From the NCBI GenBank assembly GCA_948470475.1, contig OX419346.1, positions 13,177,843 to 13,241,842 on the forward strand: a stretch of DNA of 64,000 nt, written 5' to 3'. Each line of letters begins with the position of its first letter. Within the stretch, counting starts at the first letter, position 1. This DNA is from Galaxea fascicularis (taxonomy: Eukaryota; Cnidaria; Anthozoa; Scleractinia; Euphylliidae). Both the position numbers and the translations under genes were made by a program. Below, piece by piece: positions 9,843 through 23,067 of the stretch. The notes under the pieces are model-generated. The model made no database searches and was not told the DNA's origin. It saw only the letters and a program-made list of their open reading frames with translations.

Positions 9843-10439
9843 TTTTGCCGAATCAGTTTTGCCCTTTGTTTTTCCAGGTCGTTGCCCGCTCGCTCAGTTT
9901 CACACTCTTAAAAACATGATGAACAGCTATGCAAAGGCGAATTGCCAAGACCAACCAAGGTTGGTAAGTTTTACTGCCGTATTTACGGCATCTTGTGTTG
10001 AGTTGAATTTTTTCCCCTTTTGGAGGCTTTAGCGCGTGCAAAGTTGCCAATTTGGAACGTGACGTTAAACTTTCGCTTGTGACGTGAAATAATTGGAGAC
10101 AAGAGCATAGGAGGTTAGAGGGAAAGTCTTTTGCAGCCCTTCTAACGCCAAAAGCTGGTTAATTTGATGTATTAGAAATCACCAGATCAGCAGCTACATA
10201 TACAAGAAACCTTAGCCGTCTATGTAGTGCTTTTAAAAGTACCAATTGATCTCGTTCCAAGTGGGGAAAAATTGACACAGAGTTGAAACTGAGGCGATAT
10301 GGATCAGGCAAGTTTTGTTTTGGCTCCTTGTCTTTGCTTTACGCTAAAGCAGTTTACTGTAAAACACTGGAACACCTCTTGCAACTTGAAATTGACGCCT
10401 AGGCTGCTATAAAGCACGAAATCTTGGCTTGAAGCCCTT

Positions 10440-10558
10440 GTCTACGACCATACCACAAGGGAAACACCGGTTCTCGTCCGATCACCGAAGTTAAGCTTTG
10501 TCGGGCGGGGTTAGTACTTGGATGATTGATCGCCTAGGAATACCTCGTGTTGTAGACT
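10440..10558 (+). rRNA. 5S ribosomal RNA, copy 17 (spacer class L)
   Basis: Consensus gene; first half of a 1432-bp dimer repeated at copies 19-20. Confidence 0.97.
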
Positions 10559-11155
10559 TTTTACCGAATCAGTTTTGCCCTTTGTTTTTCCAGGTCGTTG
10601 CCCGCTCGCTCAGTTTCACACTCTTAAAAACATGATGAACAGCTATGCAAAGGCGAATTGCCAAGACCAACCAAGGTTGGTAAGTTTTACTGCCGTATTT
10701 ACGGCATCTTGTGTTGAGTTGAATTTTTTCCCCTTTTGGAGGCTTTAGCGCGTGCAAAGTTGCCAATTTGGAACGTGACGTTAAACTTTCGCTTGTGACG
10801 TGAAATAATTGGAGACAAGAGCATAGGAGGTTAGAGGGAAAGTCTTTTGCAGCCCTTCTAACGCCAAAAGCTGGTTAATTTGATGTATTAGAAATCACCA
10901 GATCAGCAGCTACATATACAAGAAACCTTAGCCGTCTATGTAGTGCTTTTAAAAGTACCAATTGATCTCGTTCCAAGTGGGGAAAAATTGACACAGAGTT
11001 GAAACTGAGGCGATATGGATCAGGCAAGTTTTGTTTTGGCTCCTTGTCTTTGCTTTACGCTAAAGCAGTTTACTGTAAAACACTGGAACACCTCTTGCAA
11101 CTTGAAATTGACGCCTAGGCTGCTATAAAGCACGAAATCTTGGCTTGAAGCCCTT

Positions 11156-11274
11156 GTCTACGACCATACCACAAGGGAAACACCGGTTCTCGTCCGATCA
11201 CCGAAGTTAAGCTTTGTCGGGCGGGGTTAGTACTTGGATGATTGATCGCCTAGGAATACCTCGTGTTGTAGACT
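11156..11274 (+). rRNA. 5S ribosomal RNA, copy 18 (spacer class L)
   Basis: Consensus gene. The spacer has GAGTTAAAT and GTTCATTTTTCG, shared with copy 20. Confidence 0.97.
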
Positions 11275-11871
11275 TTTTACCGAATCAGTTTTGCCCTTTG
11301 TTTTTCCAGGTCGTTGCCCGCTCGCTCAGTTTCACACTCTTAAAAACATGATGAACAGCTATGCAAAGGCGAATTGCCAAGACCAACCAAGGTTGGTAAG
11401 TTTTACTGCCGTATTTACGGCATCTTGTGTTGAGTTAAATTTTTTCCCCTTTTGGAGGCTTTAGCGTGTGCAAAGTTCCCAATTTGGAACGTGACGTTCA
11501 TTTTTCGCTTGTGACGTGAAATAATTGGAGACAAGAGCATAGGAGGTTAGAGGGAAAGGCTTTTGTAGCCCTTCTAACGCCAAAAGCTGGTTAATTTGAT
11601 GCATTAGAAATCACCAGATCAGCAGCTACATATACAAGAAACCTTAGCCGTCTATGTAGTGCTTTTAAAAGTACCAATTGATCTCGTTCCAAGTGGGGAA
11701 AAATTGACACAGAGTTGAAACTGAGGCGATATGGATCAGGCAAGTTTTTTTTTGGCTCCTTGTCTTTGCTTTACGCTAAAGCAGTTTACTGTAAAACACT
11801 GGAACACCTCTTGCAACTTGAAATTGACGCCTAGGCTGCTATAAAGCACGAAATCTTGGCTTGAAGCCCTT

Positions 11872-11990
11872 GTCTACGACCATACCACAAGGGAAACACC
11901 GGTTCTCGTCCGATCACCGAAGTTAAGCTTTGTCGGGCGGGGTTAGTACTTGGATAATTGATCGCCTAGGAATACCTCGTGTTGTAGACT
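11872..11990 (+). rRNA. 5S ribosomal RNA, copy 19 (spacer class L)
   Basis: One change, G85A, in the C-box/helix V tip. Confidence 0.96.
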
Positions 11991-12587
11991 TTTTACCGAA
12001 TCAGTTTTGCCCTTTGTTTTTCCAGGTCGTTGCCCGCTCGCTCAGTTTCACACTCTTAAAAACATGATGAACAGCTATGCAAAGGCGAATTGCCAAGACC
12101 AACCAAGGTTGGTAAGTTTTACTGCCGTATTTACGGCATCTTGTGTTGAGTTGAATTTTTTCCCCTTTTGGAGGCTTTAGCGCGTGCAAAGTTGCCAATT
12201 TGGAACGTGACGTTAAACTTTCGCTTGTGACGTGAAATAATTGGAGACAAGAGCATAGGAGGTTAGAGGGAAAGTCTTTTGCAGCCCTTCTAACGCCAAA
12301 AGCTGGTTAATTTGATGTATTAGAAATCACCAGATCAGCAGCTACATATACAAGAAACCTTAGCCGTCTATGTAGTGCTTTTAAAAGTACCAATTGATCT
12401 CGTTCCAAGTGGGGAAAAATTGACACAGAGTTGAAACTGAGGCGATATGGATCAGGCAAGTTTTGTTTTGGCTCCTTGTCTTTGCTTTACGCTAAAGCAG
12501 TTTACTGTAAAACACTGGAACACCTCTTGCAACTTGAAATTGACGCCTAGGCTGCTATAAAGCACGAAATCTTGGCTTGAAGCCCTT

Positions 12588-12706
12588 GTCTACGACCATA
12601 CCACAAGGGAAACACCGGTTCTCGTCCGATCACCGAAGTTAAGCTTTGTCGGGCGGGGTTAGTACTTGGATGATTGATCGCCTAGGAATACCTCGTGTTG
12701 TAGACT
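12588..12706 (+). rRNA. 5S ribosomal RNA, copy 20 (spacer class L)
   Basis: Consensus gene; second half of the repeated dimer. Confidence 0.97.
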
Positions 12707-13303
12707 TTTTACCGAATCAGTTTTGCCCTTTGTTTTTCCAGGTCGTTGCCCGCTCGCTCAGTTTCACACTCTTAAAAACATGATGAACAGCTATGCAAAG
12801 GCGAATTGCCAAGACCAACCAAGGTTGGTAAGTTTTACTGCCGTATTTACGGCATCTTGTGTTGAGTTAAATTTTTTCCCCTTTTGGAGGCTTTAGCGTG
12901 TGCAAAGTTCCCAATTTGGAACGTGACGTTCATTTTTCGCTTGTGACGTGAAATAATTGGAGACAAGAGCATAGGAGGTTAGAGGGAAAGGCTTTTGTAG
13001 CCCTTCTAACGCCAAAAGCTGGTTAATTTGATGCATTAGAAATCACCAGATCAGCAGCTACATATACAAGAAACCTTAGCCGTCTATGTAGTGCTTTTAA
13101 AAGTACCAATTGATCTCGTTCCAAGTGGGGAAAAATTGACACAGAGTTGAAACTGAGGCGATATGGATCAGGCAAGTTTTTTTTTGGCTCCTTGTCTTTG
13201 CTTTACGCTAAAGCAGTTTACTGTAAAACACTGGAACACCTCTTGCAACTTGAAATTGACGCCTAGGCTGCTATAAAGCACGAAATCTTGGCTTGAAGCC
13301 CTT

Positions 13304-13422
13304 GTCTACGACCATACCACAAGGGAAACACCGGTTCTCGTCCGATCACCGAAGTTAAGCTTTGTCGGGCGGGGTTAGTACTTGGATGATTGATCGCCTA
13401 GGAATACCTCGTGTTGTAGACT
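13304..13422 (+). rRNA. 5S ribosomal RNA, copy 21 (spacer class L)
   Basis: Consensus gene. The unit is 717 bp because the T-run after GAGTTGGA has one extra T. Confidence 0.97.
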
Positions 13423-14020
13423 TTTTACCGAATCAGTTTTGCCCTTTGTTTTTCCAGGTCGTTGCCCGCTCGCTCAGTTTCACACTCTTAAAAACATGAT
13501 GAACAGCTATGCAAAGGCGAATTGCCAAGACCAACCAAGGTTGGTAAGTTTTACTGCCGTATTTACGGCATCTTGTGTTGAGTTGGATTTTTTTCCCCTT
13601 TTGGAGGCTTTAGCGTGTGCAAAGTTCCCAATTTGGAACGTGACGTTCATTTTTCGCTTGTGACGTGAAATAATTGGAGACAAGAGCATAGGAGGTTAGA
13701 GGGAAAGGCTTTTGTAGCCCTTCTAACGCCAAAAGCTGGTTAATTTGATGCATTAGAAATCACCAGATCAGCAGCTACATATACAAGAAACCTTAGCCGT
13801 CTATGTAGTGCTTTTAAAAGTACCAATTGATCTCGTTCCAAGTGGGGAAAAATTGACACAGAGTTGAAACTGAGGCGATATGGATCAGGCAAGTTTTTTT
13901 TTGGCTCCTTGTCTTTGCTTTACGCTAAAGCAGTTTACTGTAAAACACTGGAACACCTCTTGCAACTTGAAATTGACGCCTAGGCTGCTATAAAGCACGA
14001 AATCTTGGCTTGAAGCCCTT

Positions 14021-14139
14021 GTCTACGACCATACCACAAGGGAAACACCGGTTCTCGTCCGATCACCGAAGTTAAGCTTTGTCGGGCGGGGTTAGTACTT
14101 GGATGATTGATCGCCTAGGAATACCTCGTGTTGTAGACT
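14021..14139 (+). rRNA. 5S ribosomal RNA, copy 22 (spacer class S)
   Basis: Consensus gene; the last S unit for about 17 kb. Confidence 0.97.
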
Positions 14140-14551
14140 TTTTACCGAATCAGTTTTGCCAATTTGGAACGTGACGTTAAACTTTCGCTTGTGACATGAA
14201 ATAATTGTAGACAAGAGCATAGGAGGTTAGAGGGAAAGGCTTTTGCAGCCCTTCTAACGCCAAAAGCTGGTTAATTTGATGCATTAGAAATCACCAGATC
14301 AGCAGCTACATATACAAGAAACCTTAGCCGTCTATGTAGTGCTTTTAAAAGTACCAATTGATCTCGTTCCAAGTGGGGAAAAATTGACACAGAGTTGAAA
14401 CTGAGGCGATATGGATCAGGCAAGTTTTTTTTTGGCTCCTTGTCTTTGCTTTACGCTAAAGCAGTTTACTGTAAAACACTGGAACACCTCTTGCAACTTG
14501 AAATTGACGCCTAGGCTGCTATAAAGCACGAAATCTTGGCTTGAAGCCCTT

Positions 14552-14670
14552 GTCTACGACCATACCACAAGGGAAACACCGGTTCTCGTCCGATCACCGA
14601 AGTTAAGCTTTGTCGGGCGGGGTTAGTACTTGGATGATTGATCGCCTAGGAATACCTCGTGTTGTAGACT
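14552..14670 (+). rRNA. 5S ribosomal RNA, copy 23 (spacer class Ld)
   Basis: Consensus gene. Confidence 0.97.
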
Positions 14671-15254
14671 TTTTACCGAATCAGTTTTGCCCTTTGTTTT
14701 TCCAGGTCGTTGCCCGCTCGCTCAGTTTCACACTCTTAAAAACATGATGAACAGCTGTGCAAAGGCGAATTGCCAAGACCAACCAAGGTTGGTAAGTTTA
14801 CGGCATCTTGTGTTGAGTTGAATTTTTTCCCCTTTTGGAGGCTTTAGCGCGTGCAAAGTTGCCAATTTGGAACGTGACGTTAAACTTTCGCTTGTGACGT
14901 GAAATAATTGGAGACAAGAGCATAGGAGGTTAGAGGGAAAGGCTTTTGCAGCCCTTCTAACGCCAAAAGCTGGTTAATTTGATGCATTAGAAATCACCAG
15001 ATCAGCAGCTACATATACAAGAAACCTTAGCCGTCTATGTAGTGCTTTTAAAAGTACCAATTGATCTCGTTCCAAGTGGGGAAAAATTGACACAGAGTTG
15101 AAACTGAGGCGATATGGATCAGGCAAGTTTTTTTTTGGCTCCTTGTCTTTGCTTTACGCTAAAGCAGTTTACTGTAAAACACTGGAACACCTCTTGCAAC
15201 TTGAAATTGACGCCTAGGCTGCTATAAAGCACGAAATCTTGGCTTGAAGCCCTT

Positions 15255-15373
15255 GTCTACGACCATACCACAAGGGAAACACCGGTTCTCGTCCGATCAC
15301 CGAAGTTAAGCTTTGTCGGGCGGGGTTAGTACTTGGATGATTGATCGCCTAGGAATACCTCGTGTTGTAGACT
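15255..15373 (+). rRNA. 5S ribosomal RNA, copy 24 (spacer class L)
   Basis: Consensus gene; starts a four-unit block resembling copies 37-40. Confidence 0.97.
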
Positions 15374-15970
15374 TTTTACCGAATCAGTTTTGCCCTTTGT
15401 TTTTCCAGGTCGTTGCCCGCTCGCTCAGTTTCACACTCTTAAAAACATGATGAACAGCTATGCAAAGGCGAATTGCCAAGACCAACCAAGGTTGGTAAGT
15501 TTTACTGCCGTATTTACGGCATCTTGTGTTGAGTTGAATTTTTTCCCCTTTTGGAGGCTTTAGCGCGTGCAAAGTTGCCAATTTGGAACGTGACGTTAAA
15601 CTTTCGCTTGTGACGTGAAATAATTGGAGACAAGAGCATAGGAGGTTAGAGGGAAAGGCTTTTGCAGCCCTTCTAACGCCAAAAGCTGGTTAATTTGATG
15701 CATTAGAAATCACCAGATCAGCAGCTACATATACAAGAAACCTTAGCCGTCTATGTAGTGCTTTTAAAAGTACCAATTGATCTCGTTCCAAGTGGGGAAA
15801 AATTGACACAGAGTTGAAACTGAGGCGATATGGATCAGGCAAGTTTTTTTTTGGCTCCTTGTCTTTGCTTTACGCTAAAGCAGTTTACTGTAAAACACTG
15901 GAACACCTCTTGCAACTTGAAATTGACGCCTAGGCTGCTATAAAGCACGAAATCTTGGCTTGAAGCCCTT

Positions 15971-16089
15971 GTCTACGACCATACCACAAGGGAAACACCG
16001 GTTCTCGTCCGATCACCGAAGTTAAGCTTTGTCGGGCGGGGTTAGTACTTGGATGATTGATCGCCTAGGAATACCTCGTGTTGTAGACT
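15971..16089 (+). rRNA. 5S ribosomal RNA, copy 25 (spacer class L)
   Basis: Consensus gene; spacer reads GTTAATTTTTCG, like copy 38. Confidence 0.97.
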
Positions 16090-16686
16090 TTTTACCGAAT
16101 CAGTTTTGCCCTTTGTTTTTCCAGGTCGTTGCCCGCTCGCTCAGTTTCACACTCTTAAAAACATGATGAACAGCTATGCAAAGGCGAATTGCCAAGACCA
16201 ACCAAGGTTGGTAAGTTTTACTGCCGTATTTACGGCATCTTGTGTTGAGTTGAATTTTTTCCCCTTTTGGAGGCTTTAGCGCGTGCAAAGTTGCCAATTT
16301 GGAACGTGACGTTAATTTTTCGCTTGTGACGTGAAATAATTGGAGACAAGAGCATAGGAGGTTAGAGGGAAAGGCTTTTGTAGCCCTTCTAACGCCAAAA
16401 GCTGGTTAATTTGATGCATTAGAAATCACCAGATCAGCAGCTACATATACAAGAAGCCTTAGCCGTCTATGTAGTGCTTTTAAAAGTACCAATTGATCTC
16501 GTTCCAAGTGGGGAAAAATTGACACAGAGTTGAAACTGAGGCGATATGGATCAGGCAAGTTTTTTTTTGGCTCCTTGTCTTTGCTTTACGCTAAAGCAGT
16601 TTACTGTAAAACACTGGTACACCTCTTGCAACTTGAAGTTGACGCCTAGGCTGCTATAAAGCACGAAATCTTGGCTTGAAGCCCTT

Positions 16687-16805
16687 GTCTACGACCATAC
16701 CACAAGGGAAACACCGGTTCTCGTCCGATCACCGAAGTTAAGCTTTGTCGGGCGGGGTTAGTACTTGGATGATTGATCGCCTAGGAATACCTCGTGTTGT
16801 AGACT
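16687..16805 (+). rRNA. 5S ribosomal RNA, copy 26 (spacer class Ld)
   Basis: Consensus gene; spacer tail reads GTTCATTTTTCG. Confidence 0.97.
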
Positions 16806-17389
16806 TTTTACCGAATCAGTTTTGCCCTTTGTTTTTCCAGGTCGTTGCCCGCTCGCTCAGTTTCACACTCTTAAAAACATGATGAACAGCTGTGCAAAGG
16901 CGAATTGCCAAGACCAACCAAGGTTGGTAAGTTTACGGCATCTTGTGTTGAGTTGAATTTTTTCCCCTTTTGGAGGCTTTAGCGCGTGCAAAGTTGCCAA
17001 TTTGGAACGTGACGTTCATTTTTCGCTTGTGACGTGAAATAATTGGAGACAAGAGCATAGGAGGTTAGAGGGAAAGGCTTTTGCAGCCCTTCTAACGCCA
17101 AAAGCTGGTTAATTTGATGCATTAGAAATCACCAGATCAGCAGCTACATATACAAGAAACCTTAGCCGTCTATGTAGTGCTTTTAAAAGTACCAATTGAT
17201 CTCGTTCCAAGTGGGGAAAAATTGACACAGAGTTGAAACTGAGGCGATATGGATCAGGCAAGTTTTTTTTTGGCTCCTTGTCTTTGCTTTACGCTAAAGC
17301 AGTTTACTGTAAAACACTGGAACACCTCTTGCAACTTGAAATTGACGCCTAGGCTGCTATAAAGCACGAAATCTTGGCTTGAAGCCCTT

Positions 17390-17508
17390 GTCTACGACCA
17401 TACCACAAGGGAAACACCGGTTCTCGTCCGATCACCGAAGTTAAGCTTTGTCGGGCGGGGTTAGTACTTGGATGATTGATCGCCTAGGAATACCTCGTGT
17501 TGTAGACT
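17390..17508 (+). rRNA. 5S ribosomal RNA, copy 27 (spacer class L)
   Basis: Consensus gene. The insertion ends GTGTGCAAAGTTCCC, so the right TTGCC has become TTCCC. Confidence 0.97.
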
Positions 17509-18105
17509 TTTTACCGAATCAGTTTTGCCCTTTGTTTTTCCAGGTCGTTGCCCGCTCGCTCAGTTTCACACTCTTAAAAACATGATGAACAGCTATGCAA
17601 AGGCGAATTGCCAAGACCAACCAAGGTTGGTAAGTTTTACTGCCGTATTTACGGCATCTTGTGTTGAGTTGAATTTTTTCCCCTTTTGGAGGCTTTAGCG
17701 TGTGCAAAGTTCCCAATTTGGAACGTGACGTTCATTTTTCGCTTTTGACGTGAAATAATTGGAGACAAGAGCGTAGGAGGTTAGAGGGAAAGGCTTTTGT
17801 AGCCCTTCTAACGCCAAAAGCTGGTTAATTTGATGCATTAGAAATCACCAGATCAGCAGCTACATATACAAGAAACCTTAGCCGTCTATGTAGTGCTTTT
17901 AAAAGTACCAATTGATCTCGTTCCAAGTGGGGAAAAATTGACACAGAGTTGAAACTGAGGCGATATGGATCAGGCAAGTTTTTTTTTGGCTCCTTGTCTT
18001 TGCTTTACGCTAAAGCAGTTTACTGTAAAACACTGGAACACCTCTTGCAACTTGAAATTGACGCCTAGGCTGCTATAAAGCACGAAATCTTGGCTTGAAG
18101 CCCTT

Positions 18106-18224
18106 GTCTACGACCATACCACAAGGGAAACACCGGTTCTCGTCCGATCACCGAAGTTAAGCTTTGTCGGGCGGGGTTAGTACTTGGATGATTGATCGCC
18201 TAGGAATACCTCGTGTTGTAGACT
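18106..18224 (+). rRNA. 5S ribosomal RNA, copy 28 (spacer class Ld)
   Basis: Consensus gene. Confidence 0.97.
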
Positions 18225-18808
18225 TTTTACCGAATCAGTTTTGCCCTTTGTTTTTCCAGGTCGTTGCCCGCTCGCTCAGTTTCACACTCTTAAAAACATG
18301 ATGAACAGCTGTGCAAAGGCGAATTGCCAAGACCAACCAAGGTTGGTAAGTTTACGGCATCTTGTGTTGAGTTGAATTTTTTCCCCTTTTGGAGGCTTTA
18401 GCGCTTGCAAAGTTGCCAATTTGGAACGTGACGTTAAACTTTCGCTTGTGACGTGAAATAATTGGAGACAAGAGCATAGGAGGTTAGAGGGAAAGGCTTT
18501 TGCAGCCCTTCTAACGCCAAAAGCTGGTTAATTTGATGCATTAGAAATCACCAGATCAGCAGCTACATATACAAGAAACCTTAGTCGTCTATGTAGTGCT
18601 TTTAAAAGTACCAATTGATCTCGTTCCAAGTGGGGAAAAATTGACACAGAGTTGAAACTGAGGCGATATGGATCAGGCAAGTTTTTTTTTGGCTCCTTGT
18701 CTTTGCTTTACGCTAAAGCAGTTTACTGTAAAACACTGGAACACCTCTTGCAACTTGAAATTGACGCCTAGGCTGCTATAAAGCACGAAATCTTGGCTTG
18801 AAGCCCTT

Positions 18809-18927
18809 GTCTACGACCATACCACAAGGGAAACACCGGTTCTCGTCCGATCACCGAAGTTAAGCTTTGTCGGGCGGGGTTAGTACTTGGATGATTGATC
18901 GCCTAGGAATACCTCGTGTTGTAGACT
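18809..18927 (+). rRNA. 5S ribosomal RNA, copy 29 (spacer class Ld)
   Basis: Consensus gene. Confidence 0.97.
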
Positions 18928-19511
18928 TTTTACCGAATCAGTTTTGCCCTTTGTTTTTCCAGGTCGTTGCCCGCTCGCTCAGTTTCACACTCTTAAAAAC
19001 ATGATGAACAGCTGTGCAAAGGCGAATTGCCAAGACCAACCAAGGTTGGTAAGTTTACGGCATCTTGTGTTGAGTTGAATTTTTTCCCCTTTTGGAGGCT
19101 TTAGCGCGTGCAAAGTTGCCAATTTGGAACGTGACGTTAAACTTTCGCTTGTGACGTGAAATAATTGGAGACAAGAGCATAGGAGGTTAGAGGGAAAGGC
19201 TTTTGCAGCCCTTCTAACGCCAAAAGCTGGTTAATTTGATGCATTAGAAATCACCAGATCAGCAGCTACATATACAAGAAACCTTAGCCGTCTATGTAGT
19301 GCTTTTAAAAGTACCAATTGATCTCGTTCCAAGTGGGGAAAAATTGACACAGAGTTGAAACTGAGGCGATATGGATCAGGCAAGTTTTTTTTTGGCTCCT
19401 TGTCTTTGCTTTACGCTAAAGCAGTTTACTGTAAAACACTGGAACACCTCTTGCAACTTGAAATTGACGCCTAGGCTGCTATAAAGCACGAAATCTTGGC
19501 TTGAAGCCCTT

Positions 19512-19630
19512 GTCTACGACCATACCACAAGGGAAACACCGGTTCTCGTCCGATCACCGAAGTTAAGCTTTGTCGGGCGGGGTTAGTACTTGGATGATTG
19601 ATCGCCTAGGAATACCTCGTGTTGTAGACT
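19512..19630 (+). rRNA. 5S ribosomal RNA, copy 30 (spacer class L)
   Basis: Consensus gene. Confidence 0.97.
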
Positions 19631-20227
19631 TTTTACCGAATCAGTTTTGCCCTTTGTTTTTCCAGGTCGTTGCCCGCTCGCTCAGTTTCACACTCTTAAA
19701 AACATGATGAACAGCTATGCAAAGGCGAATTGCCAAGACCAACCAAGGTTGGTAAGTTTTACTGCCGTATTTACGGCATCTTGTGTTGAGTTGAATTTTT
19801 TCCCCTTTTGGAGGCTTTAGCGCGTGCAAAGTTGCCAATTTGGAACGTGACGTTAAACTTTCGCTTGTGACGTGAAATAATTGGAGACAAGAGCATAGGA
19901 GGTTAGAGGGAAAGGCTTTTGCAGCCCTTCTAACGCCAAAAGCTGGTTAATTTGATGCATTAGAAATCACCAGATCAGCAGCTACATATACAAGAAACCT
20001 TAGCCGTCTATGTAGTGCTTTTAAAAGTACCAATTGATCTCGTTCCAAGTGGGGAAAAATTGACACAGAGTTGAAACTGAGGCGATATGGATCAGGCAAG
20101 TTTTTTTTTGGCTCCTTGTCTTTGCTTTACGCTAAAGCAGTTTACTGTAAAACACTGGAACACCTCTTGCAACTTGAAATTGACGCCTAGGCTGCTATAA
20201 AGCACGAAATCTTGGCTTGAAGCCCTT

Positions 20228-20346
20228 GTCTACGACCATACCACAAGGGAAACACCGGTTCTCGTCCGATCACCGAAGTTAAGCTTTGTCGGGCGGGGTT
20301 AGTACTTGGATGATTGATCGCCTAGGAATACCTCGTGTTGTAGACT
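20228..20346 (+). rRNA. 5S ribosomal RNA, copy 31 (spacer class L)
   Basis: Consensus gene. The full-length insertion carries the GCTGTGC allele usually linked to Ld. Confidence 0.97.
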
Positions 20347-20943
20347 TTTTACCGAATCAGTTTTGCCCTTTGTTTTTCCAGGTCGTTGCCCGCTCGCTCA
20401 GTTTCACACTCTTAAAAACATGATGAACAGCTGTGCAAAGGCGAATTGCCAAGACCAACCAAGGTTGGTAAGTTTTACTGCCGTATTTACGGCATCTTGT
20501 GTTGAGTTGAATTTTTTCCCCTTTTGGAGGCTTTAGCGCGTGCAAAGTTGCCAATTTGGAACGTGACGTTAAACTTTCGCTTGTGACGTGAAATAATTGG
20601 AGACAAGAGCATAGGAGGTTAGAGGGAAAGGCTTTTGCAGCCCTTCTAACGCCAAAAGCTGGTTAATTTGATGCATTAGAAATCACCAGATCAGCAGCTA
20701 CATATACAAGAAACCTTAGCCGTCTATGTAGTGCTTTTAAAAGTACCAATTGATCTCGTTCCAAGTGGGGAAAAATTGACACAGAGTTGAAACTGAGGCG
20801 ATATGGATCAGGCAAGTTTTTTTTTGGCTCCTTGTCTTTGCTTTACGCTAAAGCAGTTTACTGTAAAACACTGGAACACCTCTTGCAACTTGAAATTGAC
20901 GCCTAGGCTGCTATAAAGCACGAAATCTTGGCTTGAAGCCCCT

Positions 20944-21062
20944 GTCTACGACCATACCACAAGGGAAACACCGGTTCTCGTCCGATCACCGAAGTTAAGC
21001 TTTGTCGGGCGGGGTTAGTACTTGGATGATTGATCGCCTAGGAATACCTCGTGTTGTAGACT
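20944..21062 (+). rRNA. 5S ribosomal RNA, copy 32 (spacer class L)
   Basis: Consensus gene preceded by GCCCCT in place of GCCCTT, as at copies 39 and 42. The spacer has a two-base TG duplication near 21580, so the unit is 718 bp. Confidence 0.97.
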
Positions 21063-21661
21063 TTTTACCGAATCAGTTTTGGCCTTTGTTTTTCCAGGTC
21101 GTTGCCCGCTCGCTCAGTTTCACACTCTTAAAAACATGATGAACAGCTATGCAAAGGCGAATTGCCAAGACCAACCAAGGTTGGTAAGTTTTACTGCCGT
21201 ATTTACGGCATCTTGTGTTGAGTTGAATTTTTTCCCCTTTTGGAGGCTTTAGCGCGTGCAAAGTTGCCAATTTGGAACGTGACGTTAAACTTTCGCTTGT
21301 GACGTGAAATAATTGGAGACAAGAGCATAGGAGGTTAGAGGGAAAGGCTTTTGCAGCCCTTCTAACGCCAAAAGCTGGTTAATTTGATGCATTAGAAATC
21401 ACCAGATCAGCAGCTACATATACAAGAAACCTTAGCCGTCTATGTAGTGCTTTTAAAAGTACCAATTGATCTCGTTCCAAGTGGGGAAAAATTGACACAG
21501 AGTTGAAACTGAGGCGATATGGATCAGGCAAGTTTTTTTTTGGCTCCTTGTCTTTGCTTTACGCTAAAGCAGTTTACTGTGTAAAACACTGGAACACCTC
21601 TTGCAACTTGAAATTGACGCCTAGGCTGCTATAAAGCACGAAATCTTGGCTTGAAGCCCTT

Positions 21662-21780
21662 GTCTACGACCATACCACAAGGGAAACACCGGTTCTCGTC
21701 CGATCACCGAAGTTAAGCTTTGTCGGGCGGGGTTAGTACTTGGATGATTGATCGCCTAGGAATACCTCGTGTTGTAGACT
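21662..21780 (+). rRNA. 5S ribosomal RNA, copy 33 (spacer class Ld)
   Basis: Consensus gene. The insertion reads AAAAAAGTGATG in place of AAAAACATGATG, as after copies 35 and 44-46. Confidence 0.97.
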
Positions 21781-22364
21781 TTTTACCGAATCAGTTTTGC
21801 CCTTTGTTTTTCCAGGTCGTTGCCCGCTCGCTCAGTTTCACACTCTTAAAAAAGTGATGAACAGCTGTGCAAAGGCGAATTGCCAAGACCAACCAAGGTT
21901 GGTAAGTTTACGGCATCTTGTGTTGAGTTGAATTTTTTCCCCTTTTGGAGGCTTTAGCGCGTGCAAAGTTCCCAATTTGGAACGTGACGTTAAACTTTCG
22001 CTTGTGACGTGAAATAATTGGAGACAAGAGCATAGGAGGTTAGAGGGAAAGGCTTTTGCAGCCCTTCTAACGCCAAAAGCTGGTTAATTTGATGCATTAG
22101 AAATCACCAGATCAGCAGCTACATATACAAGAAACCTTAGCCGTCTATGTAGTGCTTTTAAAAGTACCAATTGATCTCGTTCCAAGTGGGGAAAAATTGA
22201 CACAGAGTTGAAACTGAGGCGATATGGATCAGGCAAGTTTTTTTTTGGCTCCTTGTCTTTGCTTTACGCTAAAGCAGTTTACTGTAAAACACTGGAACAC
22301 CTCTTGCAACTTGAAATTGACGCCTAGGCTGCTATAAAGCACGAAATCTTGGCTTGAAGCCCTT

Positions 22365-22483
22365 GTCTACGACCATACCACAAGGGAAACACCGGTTCTC
22401 GTCCGATCACCGAAGTTAAGCTTTGTCGGGCGGGGTTAGTACTTGGATGATTGATCGCCTAGGAATACCTCGTGTTGTAGACT
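22365..22483 (+). rRNA. 5S ribosomal RNA, copy 34 (spacer class Ld)
   Basis: Consensus gene. Confidence 0.97.
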
Positions 22484-23067
22484 TTTTACCGAATCAGTTT
22501 TGGCCTTTGTTTTTCCAGGTCGTTGCCCGCTCGCTCAGTTTCACACTCTTAAAAACATGATGAACAGCTGTGCAAAGGCGAATTGCCAAGACCAACCAAG
22601 GTTGGTAAGTTTACGGCATCTTGTGTTGAGTTGAATTTTTTCCCCTTTTGGAGGCTTTAGCGCGTGCAAAGTTGCCAATTTGGAACGTGACGTTAAACTT
22701 TCGCTTGTGACGTGAAATAATTGGAGACAAGAGCATAGGAGGTTAGAGGGAAAGGCTTTTGCAGCCCTTCTAACGCCAAAAGCTGGTTAATTTGATGCAT
22801 TAGAAATCACCAGATCAGCAGCTACATATACAAGAAACCTTAGCCGTCTATGTAGTGCTTTTAAAAGTACCAATTGATCTCGTTCCAAGTGGGGAAAAAT
22901 TGACACAGAGTTGAAACTGAGGCGATATGGATCAGGCAAGTTTTTTTTTGGCTCCTTGTCTTTGCTTTACGCTAAAGCAGTTTACTGTAAAACACTGGAA
23001 CACCTCTTGCAACTTGAAATTGACGCCTAGGCTGCTATAAAGCACGAAATCTTGGCTTGAAGCCCTT

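Noticed and set aside
13439..13663. 74-codon plus-strand frame in one insertion
   Set aside because: It exists as a long frame only because of one extra T. The splice-bounded segment inside it is reported instead.
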